From Proteiniclasticum sp043951855 (lineage in GTDB: Bacteria; Bacillota; Clostridia; Clostridiales; Clostridiaceae), in contig NZ_JBINJW010000006.1 of the NCBI RefSeq assembly GCF_043951855.1, positions 62,001 through 126,000 of the forward strand: DNA of 64,000 bases, read 5' to 3'. The notes below the pieces were generated by a model that saw nothing but the letters and a program-made list of their open reading frames with translations, had not been told where the DNA came from and made no database searches. Made by a program: the position numbers and the translations under genes. The stretch's first letter is position 1. Each line of letters starts with the position of its first letter. Positions 17,573-26,419 of the stretch are shown here, in pieces.

Positions 17573-18352
17573 ATGGCAGAATTATTAAGAATAACTGGCC
17601 TCAAAAGCCAGGTTGAAGACAAAGAAATCCTGAAAGGTCTTGACCTTGTCGTAAACAAAGGTGAAGTTCATGTAATCATGGGACCAAACGGAGCGGGAAA
17701 ATCCACTCTGGCTAACGTCATCATGGGTAGCCCGAAGTACGAAGTTACAGAAGGAACCATCCTGTTTGAAAATGAGGATATCACAGAAGATGCTGTGAAT
17801 GAAAGAGCTAAAAAAGGAATCTTTCTATCTTTCCAGGCTCCACAGGAAATCCCTGGAATCACTGTTGAGAATTTCTTAAGAACAGCGAAAGCTCAGATCA
17901 CAGAGAAACCTGTAAAGGCAATACAGTTCAAGAAGGAACTGACAGAGAAAATGAAGGAACTTGATATAGATCGTTCTTATGCACAGAGATATCTGAACAT
18001 GGGATACTCAGGCGGAGAAAAGAAGAAGAATGAGATTCTTCAGATGAGAATACTGAATCCGAAGCTTGCAATCCTTGACGAAACAGATTCAGGTCTAGAC
18101 GTGGATGCAGTCAAGATTGTATCCAAGGGTGTTATCGACTTCAAGAGTGAAGATAACGCCATTGTAATTATCACCCACCACAACAACATACTTGATTACC
18201 TGAATCCGGATGTGGTTCATGTAATGGTAGATGGTAAGATCGTAGACACTGGAGATATATCCCTTGCAAATGAAATCAACAAGAACGGATATGTCAAGTA
18301 CAGGGAAGCGAAAGGTGAGGCAGAATGGAAAAAAGAAATAAAACTTATATAG
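17573..18352 (+). CDS. sufC: Fe-S cluster assembly ATPase SufC
   Basis: SufC is the ABC-type ATPase of the SufBCD scaffold that builds and transfers Fe-S clusters. The 259-residue product has Walker A GPNGAGKST (37-45), the signature YSGGEKKKNE (about 144) and Walker B LAILDETDSGLD. AAGGAGA is positioned before the ATG. It is the first gene of the operon sufC-B-D-S-U; its 3' end overlaps the sufB start by 28 bases. The protein is soluble and cytoplasmic. Confidence 0.97.
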   Translation: MAELLRITGLKSQVEDKEILKGLDLVVNKGEVHVIMGPNGAGKSTLANVIMGSPKYEVTEGTILFENEDITEDAVNERAKKGIFLSFQAPQEIPGITVENFLRTAKAQITEKPVKAIQFKKELTEKMKELDIDRSYAQRYLNMGYSGGEKKKNEILQMRILNPKLAILDETDSGLDVDAVKIVSKGVIDFKSEDNAIVIITHHNNILDYLNPDVVHVMVDGKIVDTGDISLANEINKNGYVKYREAKGEAEWKKEIKLI

Positions 18353-19737
18353 AAGATCTGGACAGAGGCGTATATGACATCAAGAATGAGTTCGAATACG
18401 ACTACAAGTCCGAATCAGGACTTACAGAAGACATCATAAGAGAAATATCCGCGAAGAAGAACGAACCGGAATGGATGCTGAATTACAGACTGGAATCACT
18501 GAAGGTCTATCATCAGCTGGATGTTCCTACCTGGGCGCCGGATATATCTGATCTTGACATTGAAAATATTGTTACTTATGTCAAGCCGAAATCAAAGAAC
18601 ATGAATACTTCCTGGGATGATGTTCCGGATGAAATCAAGGATACCTTCGAGAGACTGGGGATTCCGGAAGCGGAAAGAAAGTCCCTGGCAGGTGTAGGAG
18701 CACAATACGACTCTGAAGTCGTATATCATTCCATCAAGGAAGAACTTGTGAAGCAGGGGGTAGTCTATACAGATATCGAAACAGCTCTGGTAGAGTATGA
18801 GGATATCGTGAAGCAGTACTTCATGAAGCTGATCCCCAACACCGACCATAAGTTTGCTGCCCTTCATGGCGCAGTCTGGTCCGGCGGATCCTTCGTATAT
18901 GTACCGGAGGGTGTGAAGCTGGATATTCCACTTCAGTCCTATTTCAGACTGAATGCACCAGGAGCAGGACAGTTTGAGCATACGCTCATCATCATTGAAA
19001 AGGGTGCTTACTGTCATTTCATCGAAGGATGCTCTGCACCGAAGTATTCAGTAAACAATCTTCATGCCGGAGCTGTTGAGCTCTATGTCAAGGAAGACGC
19101 CACACTGAGATATTCAACCATTGAAAACTGGTCGAAGAATATGTACAACCTGAACACAAAGAGATCTGTAGTGGATAAGAACGGTACCATTGAATGGGTA
19201 TCCGGATCCTTCGGGTCCAAGGTGTCCATGCTGTACCCTATGAGTATTCTAAGAGGGGAAGGCGCAAGAGCAGAGTTTACTGGTGTAACTTTCGCCGGTA
19301 AGGGACAGCTTCTTGATACAGGATCTAAAGTGGTTCACGCAGCACCAAACACAACTTCCACTGTGAACTCCAAGTCCATCTCAAAATCAGGCGGACAGGC
19401 GATCTATAGAGGTCTTCTAAGAGTTGCACCAAACGCCCATGGTTCCAAGTCCACTGTGACGTGTGAATCTCTGATGCTGGACAATGAATCAAGATCAGAC
19501 ACGATCCCTGTGATTGATATCAACAATGATGATGTGGATCTGGGACATGAAGCAAAGATCGGAAGAATTTCAGAAGAAGCGATCTATTATCTCATGACCA
19601 GGGGAATATCAGAGGAAGAAGCGAAGGCGATGATCGTAAGAGGATTCGTTGAGCCGATTTCCAAGGAATTGCCACTGGAATATGCTGTGGAAATGAATAA
19701 TCTGATCACACTGGAACTTGAAGGAACGATAGGATAG
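18325..19737 (+). CDS. sufB: Fe-S cluster assembly scaffold SufB
   Basis: SufB is the scaffold subunit on which the nascent Fe-S cluster forms, receiving sulfur from SufS-SufU. The 470-residue product contains the usual SufB body, with the beta-helix region and the C-terminal SufBD motif (EAKIGRISEEAIYYLMTRG). The start overlaps the sufC coding end by 28 bases, with AGGTGAGG upstream. sufD follows after ten bases. The length agrees with the family. Confidence 0.96.
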   Translation: MEKRNKTYIEDLDRGVYDIKNEFEYDYKSESGLTEDIIREISAKKNEPEWMLNYRLESLKVYHQLDVPTWAPDISDLDIENIVTYVKPKSKNMNTSWDDVPDEIKDTFERLGIPEAERKSLAGVGAQYDSEVVYHSIKEELVKQGVVYTDIETALVEYEDIVKQYFMKLIPNTDHKFAALHGAVWSGGSFVYVPEGVKLDIPLQSYFRLNAPGAGQFEHTLIIIEKGAYCHFIEGCSAPKYSVNNLHAGAVELYVKEDATLRYSTIENWSKNMYNLNTKRSVVDKNGTIEWVSGSFGSKVSMLYPMSILRGEGARAEFTGVTFAGKGQLLDTGSKVVHAAPNTTSTVNSKSISKSGGQAIYRGLLRVAPNAHGSKSTVTCESLMLDNESRSDTIPVIDINNDDVDLGHEAKIGRISEEAIYYLMTRGISEEEAKAMIVRGFVEPISKELPLEYAVEMNNLITLELEGTIG

Positions 19738-19747
19738 AGGTGGATGA

Positions 19748-20818
19748 ATGAGCGCAATAAAAGAATCATATAATGTCTTACCCAGACTGAGTTTCAGATG
19801 GGTCAAGGCTAACGAGCTGCTTCTTAATGCCGTGGAAGTAAGCATTGGAAAAGAATATACCTACAAATCCATAGAGGGTGAAGGGTATAGCAATCTGGCA
19901 AATGAAGATCTTCCTTTATCAGAAGATTTTAAAGGGGTCAACAGAGACATGGTCGGGATGGTGGAGGACCACCACAATGCAGGTCTTTACGTTCACGTGA
20001 AAGAGAACGAAGAACAGAGCATTCATATCTCACATGTTCTTGGAAGAGAGAACGACACTCTGATTGAAAAGAATGTGATTGTTCTTGAGAAAGGTTCTAA
20101 AATGAATCTGATCATGGACTATTCATCTGATGATGCAGTGACATTCTCCAATATACTGAATAAGATCAGTGTCGCTGAAGGAGCGGAGCTGAACATCATC
20201 AAGATTCAGAGACTCAACTCTGTCTCCAGACATCTGGAATCCAGATATTCAACCGTACAGGAATCCGGAAAGATAAACTATATATCAGTTGAACTTGGCG
20301 GAAAAGAAGCCGTAGTGAACTATATGTCAGATCTTCTGGGTGATGAATCCGAAGGACATGTCAAGAGTGTATATCTGGGCTTCGGAGAAAGAGTCATCGA
20401 CCTTTCCCACCATATGAATCACTTCGGAAAGAAGACCAATTCAGACATGATCTTCAAGGGAGCACTGAAAGACAAGTCCAAGAAAGCATTCAGAGGAACT
20501 CTTGATTTCAAGAAGGGGTCTACCCATTCTGAAGGAAATGAGGAAGAGTTTACGATTCTTCTGAGCCCTAAGGTGAAATCCTATGCGATTCCGCTTCTGC
20601 TCTGCAGAGAGGATGATGTCATAGGAAATCATGCAGCTTCCAATGGACAAATCGACGCAGAAAAGTTATTCTATATTATGTCTAGAGGAATGAGCGAAAC
20701 GGAAGCAAAGAAGATCATCATTGAGTCCCATATCAGACCGATCATTGATCTGATACCCGTTGAATCCATACAGGAGATTATCCTGGAGGCAGTAGAAAAA
20801 GAATTGACAGGTGAGTAA
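19748..20818 (+). CDS. sufD: Fe-S cluster assembly protein SufD
   Basis: SufD is the SufB paralogue that completes the SufBC2D complex and assists iron entry. The 356-residue product shows the shared C-terminal SufBD motif (GNHAASNGQIDAEKLFYIMS) and LSHHMNHFGKKTNSDM. The N terminus is short compared with E. coli SufD, as usual for Firmicutes. GAGGTGG lies just before the ATG. It is followed with overlap by sufS. Confidence 0.93.
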   Translation: MSAIKESYNVLPRLSFRWVKANELLLNAVEVSIGKEYTYKSIEGEGYSNLANEDLPLSEDFKGVNRDMVGMVEDHHNAGLYVHVKENEEQSIHISHVLGRENDTLIEKNVIVLEKGSKMNLIMDYSSDDAVTFSNILNKISVAEGAELNIIKIQRLNSVSRHLESRYSTVQESGKINYISVELGGKEAVVNYMSDLLGDESEGHVKSVYLGFGERVIDLSHHMNHFGKKTNSDMIFKGALKDKSKKAFRGTLDFKKGSTHSEGNEEEFTILLSPKVKSYAIPLLLCREDDVIGNHAASNGQIDAEKLFYIMSRGMSETEAKKIIIESHIRPIIDLIPVESIQEIILEAVEKELTGE

Positions 20819-20819
20819 T

Positions 20820-22043
20820 TTGAGAGATTTCAGAGAAGATTTTCCGATTTTAAAACAGGAAGTCAATGGCAGAAAGATTATCTATCTCGATAGCGCTGCC
20901 ACTGCACAGAGACCAGAGCAGGTGCTTGATGCAGTTGTTAAATATGATCATGAGGCTAATGGGAATCCCCACAGGGGTTCCCATGTCCTTAGCATGCGTG
21001 CCACAGAAGCTTTCGAAAATGTCAGAGAAAAGGTAAGAGGCTTCATCGGTGCCAGAAGCACAAAGGAAATCATTTTCACGAAGAATGCCACAGAAGCAAT
21101 CAATCTTGTGGCTTACAGCTATGCACTGGAACATCTGAATCCAGGGGACAAGATTGTGATTACCATTGCGGAGCATCATGCAAACCTTGTGACATGGCAG
21201 CAGATTGCTAAAAAGACAGGTGCACATCTTGTCTACATGTATGTGGACCCGGAGGGAAGACTTCCCCTTGGAGAACTTCAGAAAATCGATCAGAAAACGA
21301 AAATCGTTGCCTGTACACATATGTCCAATGTACTGGGAAGCATCTTCCCGGTGGACAAGATTATAGAAAGAGGACATGAAGTAGGTGCCAAGGTGCTTAT
21401 CGATGGTGCTCAGGCAGTTGCCCATATGCCCGTGAATGTAACTGAAATGGACTGTGATTTCTATGTTTTTTCCGGTCACAAGATGTACAGCCTCACTGGG
21501 GTTGGTGTTTTATACGGAAAAGAAGAAATCCTGGATAAGATGGAGCCGTTCCTTTATGGTGGAGATATGATTGAGTATGTTTATGAAGAAGAAACCTCTT
21601 TCAACGAGCTGCCATTTAAATTCGAAGCGGGGACACAAGGGATCGAAAGTGTAGTATCTCTCGGCGCCGCCATAGATTATATCAGCGAAATCACATATGA
21701 GGTGATTCATGAAAAAGAAATGGAACTTACGGAATATGCACTGAGAAGACTTCAGGAACTTCCTTATATCCGCATTGTGGGACCAAGAGATATGAATTAC
21801 AGGGGCGCTGTCATCAGCTTCACAGTTGATGATATACATCCTCATGATGTTTCCATGATCCTGGACAACTATGGAGTAGGCATAAGAGCAGGACATCACT
21901 GTGCACAGCCGCTTCTTCGTTTCATGGAGGTTTATACATGCTCTAGAGCCAGTTTCGCGTTCTACAATACAAAAGAGGAAATAGATGCATTAGTTGATAA
22001 CCTGAGCGAAGTAAGGAGGTGGATGGGATATGGATCTAAGTAA
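20820..22043 (+). CDS. sufS: Cysteine desulfurase SufS
   Basis: SufS is a PLP enzyme of the group II desulfurases that takes sulfur from cysteine and passes it to SufU. The product has about 407 residues. The PLP lysine is in FSGHKMY and the persulfide-forming cysteine in RAGHHCAQPLL near residue 357. The start is uncertain: TTG 20820 (MRDFREDFPIL) has AGGTG six bases upstream and is preferred, but a GTG at 20811 overlapping the sufD stop is possible. It overlaps sufU by 14 bases. Confidence 0.95.
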   Translation: MRDFREDFPILKQEVNGRKIIYLDSAATAQRPEQVLDAVVKYDHEANGNPHRGSHVLSMRATEAFENVREKVRGFIGARSTKEIIFTKNATEAINLVAYSYALEHLNPGDKIVITIAEHHANLVTWQQIAKKTGAHLVYMYVDPEGRLPLGELQKIDQKTKIVACTHMSNVLGSIFPVDKIIERGHEVGAKVLIDGAQAVAHMPVNVTEMDCDFYVFSGHKMYSLTGVGVLYGKEEILDKMEPFLYGGDMIEYVYEEETSFNELPFKFEAGTQGIESVVSLGAAIDYISEITYEVIHEKEMELTEYALRRLQELPYIRIVGPRDMNYRGAVISFTVDDIHPHDVSMILDNYGVGIRAGHHCAQPLLRFMEVYTCSRASFAFYNTKEEIDALVDNLSEVRRWMGYGSK

Positions 22044-22464
22044 TCTCTATACCGAAGTAATCCTGGAACACAATAAAGACACGAGAAACAGACGTGAAAT
22101 CGAAGGCTACACTCATAAGGAAAGAGGTCATAACCCAAGCTGTGGGGATGACATCACCATAGAGGCGAAGATCGAGGATGGAATCATCAAGGACCTGGCC
22201 TATACTGGTCATGGCTGTTCCATCAGTCAGGCATCGGCTTCCATGATGACGGATCTTCTAACTGGAAAAACAGTAGAGGAAGCCATGGAAATCATCGAGA
22301 TCTTCCTTGGCATGATCAAAAGAGAGATCAATGATATTGACTATCTTGAAGATGTGCTGGATGAAGCATCCATCCTTCAGGGGATCTCAAATCTGCCAGC
22401 GAGAGTGAAATGTGCTGTGCTTGCATGGCATACTTTAAAAGAAGCTGTTCAAAAAGAAGACTAG
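22030..22464 (+). CDS. sufU: Sulfur relay protein SufU
   Basis: SufU is a zinc-containing sulfurtransferase that accepts the persulfide from SufS. The 144-residue protein has the conserved cysteines in NPSCGD (about Cys41), GHGCSIS and VKCAVLAWHT, with the insertion relative to IscU that characterises SufU. It begins inside the 3' end of sufS with a strong AAGGAGG site. It is the last gene of the operon, followed by a strong terminator. Confidence 0.95.
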   Translation: MDLSNLYTEVILEHNKDTRNRREIEGYTHKERGHNPSCGDDITIEAKIEDGIIKDLAYTGHGCSISQASASMMTDLLTGKTVEEAMEIIEIFLGMIKREINDIDYLEDVLDEASILQGISNLPARVKCAVLAWHTLKEAVQKED

Positions 22465-22469
22465 ATAGG

Positions 22470-22502
22470 AGAGACTGGACATTTTGCGTCCAGTCTCTTT
22501 TG
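22470..22502 (+). terminator. Terminator of the suf operon
   Basis: Perfect 11-bp stem AGAGACTGGAC/GTCCAGTCTCT (22470-22480, 22488-22498) with a seven-base loop and a T run, six bases after the sufU stop. Confidence 0.93.
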
Positions 22503-22543
22503 AACATACACGAATAAAATGAAAAGACCGGAGGAGAAAAGAA

Positions 22544-22966
22544 ATGAAATATAAGATATTAGCAACAGCAGCAGCTGCACTTGCCCTGATATTCTCAGTG
22601 GGATGCAGTGCTGAAGAACCAGCTACAGAGGAAGAGAAAAACAGTGAAGCTACGGTACAGGTTATTTCTGCAGATGAGGCAAAGAAGATGATGGATGAAG
22701 AAGAGGTTATCATTGTCGATGTAAGGACAAAAGCGGAATATGCAGAGGCTCACATAGATGGAGCAGTTCTTCTGACACTGGATACCATTCCGGATAAAGC
22801 GGAGGAGATTCTGCCTGATAAAGATGCAACGTATCTCCTTTACTGCAGAAGCGGTAACAGAAGCAATCAGGCAGCAAAGGAACTGGTGCGAATGGGATAT
22901 CAGGAGATATATGACTTCGGCGGCATCATCGACTGGGATTACGAAACGGTATCCGGAGAAAATTAG
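22544..22966 (+). CDS. Rhodanese-like lipoprotein
   Basis: A 140-residue exported protein. A signal peptide of about 20 residues ends in the lipobox FSVGC, followed by an acidic linker and a rhodanese domain. The active-site loop is CRSGNRS (about residues 104-110), with the catalytic cysteine intact. Rhodaneses move sulfane sulfur; here it would act outside the cell, attached to the membrane. GGAGG sits nine bases before the ATG. Sitting just after suf is suggestive, but a terminator separates them. Substrate unknown. Confidence 0.87.
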   Translation: MKYKILATAAAALALIFSVGCSAEEPATEEEKNSEATVQVISADEAKKMMDEEEVIIVDVRTKAEYAEAHIDGAVLLTLDTIPDKAEEILPDKDATYLLYCRSGNRSNQAAKELVRMGYQEIYDFGGIIDWDYETVSGEN

Positions 22967-23105
22967 CGTAAATCCGCTCCTTTGAAAAGCTGTAAAGAAA
23001 TACTGTAAGAATTGTAGATTTTTTATTAATAATTATAAATTTTACACAATTGATTAGAGTATACTGTATAATAGAAACAGAATGAAATTTGGAGGGAAAT
23101 GAATT

Positions 23106-23615
23106 ATGGCAGTAGAATTTATAAGATATCTGGACAAGAGCATCAAGTATCTGCACAGACAGGGCGCTTTTCTCACAGTGAAAAAAGGTGACGAAGTCAA
23201 TGTCAGTACCATCAGCTGGGGAAACATCGGTTTTGAATGGGGAAGACCCGTATTCACAATCCTTGTGAGAAATTCAAGGCACAATCATGAACTACTTCAG
23301 GATAATGATGAGTTCACCGTGTCCATTCCTACCACATCCACCATGAAGAAAGCTCTTAATAAAGTGGGCAGCCTATCCGGCAGAGATACAGACAAGTGGG
23401 CAGAAGCGAATCTGACGCAGTATAAGGCGAAAACCATGGATACACCGGTGGTCAAGGAAGCTAACATATTCTATGAATGCAAGATCATCTACAATCACAA
23501 GGTAGACCCTAAAATGCTTCGTGGAGACGTAGATGTGACAAGTTACATGGACGGAGACTATCACGAGATATTCTACGGAGAAATCGTCACTTCTTACACA
23601 AAGGATGATTTATAA
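23106..23615 (+). CDS. Flavin reductase-like FMN-binding protein
   Basis: A 169-residue protein that resembles the flavin reductase-like domain (PF01613), with STISWGNIGFEWGRPVFTILV and RNSRHN as the FMN-binding region. Members are FMN-binding oxidoreductases with poorly defined substrates, often annotated as flavoredoxin. GGAGGGAAATGAATT precedes the ATG. A TATAAT-rich region lies upstream, but no clean -35 was found. The next gene (PHP phosphatase) begins 50 bases later. Confidence 0.82.
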   Translation: MAVEFIRYLDKSIKYLHRQGAFLTVKKGDEVNVSTISWGNIGFEWGRPVFTILVRNSRHNHELLQDNDEFTVSIPTTSTMKKALNKVGSLSGRDTDKWAEANLTQYKAKTMDTPVVKEANIFYECKIIYNHKVDPKMLRGDVDVTSYMDGDYHEIFYGEIVTSYTKDDL

Positions 23616-23665
23616 GAACATAGACTGAAACACAAAAGATGAGAGTGAAAAAGGAAGAAATACAG

Positions 23666-24439
23666 ATGATTTTTGATACACACATGCACACGGAACTTTC
23701 ATTTGATTCCAGTGAGCAGATCACGAAGATTTTAGAAGAAGCGGCAGTGAAAAATCTGGGTGTGATCACAACAGAACATAAGGATCTCAATTACCTGGAG
23801 GTCGGTGGATTCCCCATTGATTTTGATGTGGATGAATACTTCAGGCTCTATGAGAAGTACAGAAGTGATACCTATCTTATGGGCATCGAACTAGGCCTTG
23901 ACAGAAGATACACGGATAAAATAAGAGAAATACAAGAAAAATATGATTTCGATATTGTCATCGGTTCACTGCATACAATGGACGGAATCAATTTATCTTC
24001 CAGAAAATACTTTAAGTCTCAGAACGAAAAAGATTTCTACAGGACATATCTCAGGTATGCGGAAGAAATGGTTCGGGACAGTTCGTTTATTGATGCTCTG
24101 GCACATTTCGATTATCCGACCCGGTACTCCGGATTTTCGGAGCTTCGTTATGAGGCGTATGAGAAGGAACTGAGCGCACTATTCAAAACGATGGTCAGGG
24201 AAGATGTGACACTGGAAATCAATCTGAAAAGACCTCTGATTGGGGAAGTGTATCATTCTTTCAGAAGTATCTATAAAGGGTATTATGAGAATGGTGGTCG
24301 TTATGTGACACTGGCTTCTGACGCCCATGTTGCAGAGGACATCGGAAGAAATTTTGATGAAGCCATTAAACTTGCTGATGATATCGGACTGGAAATCTGC
24401 TATTATAAAAATAGAAAAAGAGTCCTTTGTGACCGATGA
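23666..24439 (+). CDS. PHP-domain phosphatase (histidinol-phosphatase family)
   Basis: A 257-residue metal-dependent phosphoesterase. PHP motifs are seen in order: DTHMHTELSFDS, GIELGL, GSLHTMDG, ALAHFDYPTRY and ASDAHVAEDIG, supplying the His/Asp/Glu trinuclear metal site. The family includes HisK/HisJ histidinol-phosphatases, but no other his genes are nearby, so the substrate is open. The ATG at 23666 has AAGGAAG eight bases upstream and is preferred to the ATG at 23639. Its stop overlaps an ATGATG that may be the original start of the MarR gene. Confidence 0.85.
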   Translation: MIFDTHMHTELSFDSSEQITKILEEAAVKNLGVITTEHKDLNYLEVGGFPIDFDVDEYFRLYEKYRSDTYLMGIELGLDRRYTDKIREIQEKYDFDIVIGSLHTMDGINLSSRKYFKSQNEKDFYRTYLRYAEEMVRDSSFIDALAHFDYPTRYSGFSELRYEAYEKELSALFKTMVREDVTLEINLKRPLIGEVYHSFRSIYKGYYENGGRYVTLASDAHVAEDIGRNFDEAIKLADDIGLEICYYKNRKRVLCDR

Positions 24440-24478
24440 TGAACGACAAACAGGAAGAAGGTGGAGCGTATCAACTAG

Positions 24479-24922
24479 AGTAAGATCGTACTGAACGAGC
24501 TATTAGTAGATTTATTCCATGACATTTTGGAGATTGAAGAAAAATCGCTTCGTGATAACGGAAGTGATCTCACAATTACAGAAATGCATACAATACATGC
24601 AGTAGGTGATGAGAGACCTAGAACCATGACTGAAATTTCACGGGATCTGAACATCACCATGGGCACACTGACAACAGGTGTGGATAAGCTGATCAAAAAA
24701 GGCTATCTTTTGAGAAAAAGAACAGAAGAAGACAAACGCGTCGTTCTTGTGGAGCTGACGGATAAAGGGATGGAAGCGAAGAAGATGCATGATGCATTTC
24801 ATCAGGATATGATCGCCAGTGTCATTGAAACTCTGAATGAAGAAGAAGAGTCAATACTGATTCAGGCGCTGGAGAAACTCATCGGTTTTTTTGATGGAAA
24901 GTATCGGAATACAAAAGAATAA
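24479..24922 (+). CDS. MarR-family regulator with abnormal 5' end (possible frameshift)
   Basis: The coding frame gives a winged-helix MarR protein: an N-terminal helix (KIVLNELLVDLFHDI), helix-turn-helix MTEISRDLNITMGTLTTGV and wing LRKRTEEDKRVVLVELT. The plausible protein extends upstream to 24479, where an in-frame TAG (24476-24478) stops it and no canonical start exists; the first usable codon, TTG 24527, would remove helix 1 and has no ribosome site. An ATGATG at 24436 overlapping the PHP stop opens a 15-codon frame ending TAA at 24481; deletion of one base there would fuse it to the MarR frame. Start and integrity are therefore unresolved. It may regulate the adjacent genes. Confidence 0.75.
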   Translation, partial: SKIVLNELLVDLFHDILEIEEKSLRDNGSDLTITEMHTIHAVGDERPRTMTEISRDLNITMGTLTTGVDKLIKKGYLLRKRTEEDKRVVLVELTDKGMEAKKMHDAFHQDMIASVIETLNEEEESILIQALEKLIGFFDGKYRNTKE

Positions 24923-24932
24923 GAGAAATGAG

Positions 24933-24954
24933 AGGGAAAAGTTCGCTTTTCCCT
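24933..24954 (+). terminator. UUCG hairpin between the MarR and phosphatase genes
   Basis: Perfect 9-bp stem (24933-24941 and 24946-24954) closed by a TTCG tetraloop, eleven bases after the MarR stop, followed by TATTCTTATAG. It is probably a terminator or processing site, and it argues against translation starting at the ATG at 24928. Confidence 0.7.
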
Positions 24955-24978
24955 ATTCTTATAGTGGGAGGGATATAT

Positions 24979-25611
24979 TTGGAAGTGCTTTTTGTACGCC
25001 ATGGTGAGTCGGAAGCCAATGTACTGGAACTTATGTATGGTTCCAGTGACTACAGACTTACGGAAAATGGAAAGGAACAGGCCCGCAAAGCGGGGAAGAT
25101 GATAGAGAAAATGGGCTTTACGCCAGATGCGTTATTCGTATCCTCTCTATCTAGAACACACGAGACACTGGAGAACATGGGTTATAGCTTAAGCAATGCG
25201 ATTTCAGATCAAAGACTGGATGAGAGACATCTGGGAGATCTGGAAGGGGTGGAGTATCATATGCTCCATAAAGAGAATCCGGATCTTTTTGTGGAATGGA
25301 ATGAAGACTGGCTTCATTACAAGCCTGGCGGTGGAGAAAGTCATTTTGCTTTTGAGAAACGAGTTGCCTCATTTCTCAAGGACCTTCAGGAAAAATACAC
25401 AAATGGAGAGCGGATTCTTGTAGTCTGTCATGGGGGAACCATGAAGACGATTTTTTCACATGTGTTCATGCATGGTGCAGATTCATTTTTCAATATTGAA
25501 ATCTACAACTGTTCCATCATGAGGCTGAAGAAACACAGGGACAGATTTGTCTTTGATGCGCTCTATAATATTGATGATTACTTCGGAGAGAAAAAAGGGG
25601 CGGAAAAATGA
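24979..25611 (+). CDS. Histidine phosphatase (phosphoglycerate mutase-like)
   Basis: A 210-residue member of the histidine phosphatase superfamily: the phospho-accepting histidine is in VRHGESEAN near residue 8 and the second is in VVCHGG. FVSSLSRTHETL carries the conserved Arg. It could be a broad phosphatase (PhoE/CobC-like) rather than glycolytic mutase. The start is TTG 24979, with GGGAGGG seven bases upstream; an in-frame ATG at 24928 lies at the base of a hairpin. It overlaps aroD by four bases. Confidence 0.85.
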   Translation: MEVLFVRHGESEANVLELMYGSSDYRLTENGKEQARKAGKMIEKMGFTPDALFVSSLSRTHETLENMGYSLSNAISDQRLDERHLGDLEGVEYHMLHKENPDLFVEWNEDWLHYKPGGGESHFAFEKRVASFLKDLQEKYTNGERILVVCHGGTMKTIFSHVFMHGADSFFNIEIYNCSIMRLKKHRDRFVFDALYNIDDYFGEKKGAEK

Positions 25612-26387
25612 AAGCTCTGAAAATCGGTGAAGCTATTTTCGATGATGGTTCATTCAACATCTGTGTCACTTTGACACCAGGAACGGTTGAAGAGCTGAGA
25701 AGAGATCTTAAGACACTACGTGGCAAAGAATTCTCCATCATAGAATGGAGGGCGGATTACCTGCTTTTAACTGCCAGACTTTCCGAAGAAATCGAAACAG
25801 GCATCAGACTGATTAAAGAAGCAGTCCCTGAAAAGCCGCTGATCTTCACTTATCGATGGAAAGAAGAAGGAGGACAGACATCACTTGATCCGAAAGAACT
25901 GCTCAGGATACGGAGAGTTGTGGTGAAACAGAATCTTGCTGACATCCTGGATATTGAAATGCACTGGTTTCGAAGTGCACAGAATGAGGAAAATCTGGAT
26001 GCGTACTTTGCGCTTGTGGCTCAGGCAAAGGAACTGGGGATGAGCGTACTCCTGTCATGGCATGATTTTCAAAAGACGCCTGACGAGGAAAGCCTGCTGC
26101 GCATCCTGAGAACACAGGAGAAGCTAGGAGCAGATATAGCTAAAATTGCTGTATTTGCCGTGGTGAAGAACGATCGGGAACGACTGATGACTGCTTCTAG
26201 AAATGGAGCACAATCTCTCGGCATTCCTCATATCGCACTTTCCATGGGGGATCTGGGAAAGAGATCCAGATATGACAAGAAAAGTTCGATGACCTGCGTC
26301 ACTTTTGCTCCGGTTCATAATCCATCAGCACCAGGTCAGCTAACGCTTGACGAACTGAAGGAGAGGCTGAATGAAGAGTCGGAATAG
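25608..26387 (+). CDS. aroD: 3-Dehydroquinate dehydratase, type I
   Basis: AroD dehydrates 3-dehydroquinate to 3-dehydroshikimate in the shikimate pathway through a Schiff base. The 259-residue product has the type I residues: IEWRAD (Glu46, Arg48), the general base in SWHDFQKTP (His152) and the Schiff-base lysine in ADIAKIAV (Lys179), plus SMGDLGKRSR near the C terminus. Its start overlaps the previous stop (ATGA). The other aro gene in the window, aroE, is 29 kb away. It may be cotranscribed with the GH3 gene. Confidence 0.93.
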   Translation: MKALKIGEAIFDDGSFNICVTLTPGTVEELRRDLKTLRGKEFSIIEWRADYLLLTARLSEEIETGIRLIKEAVPEKPLIFTYRWKEEGGQTSLDPKELLRIRRVVVKQNLADILDIEMHWFRSAQNEENLDAYFALVAQAKELGMSVLLSWHDFQKTPDEESLLRILRTQEKLGADIAKIAVFAVVKNDRERLMTASRNGAQSLGIPHIALSMGDLGKRSRYDKKSSMTCVTFAPVHNPSAPGQLTLDELKERLNEESE

Positions 26388-26419
26388 GAAATAGTTCAAA
26401 TCTGTATTGGGGGGTGAGA

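Noticed and set aside
24928..24978. Upstream ATG extension of the histidine phosphatase
   Set aside because: The ATG lies at the base of a UUCG hairpin and lacks a ribosome site, while the TTG at 24979 has GGGAGGG and gives the family N terminus.
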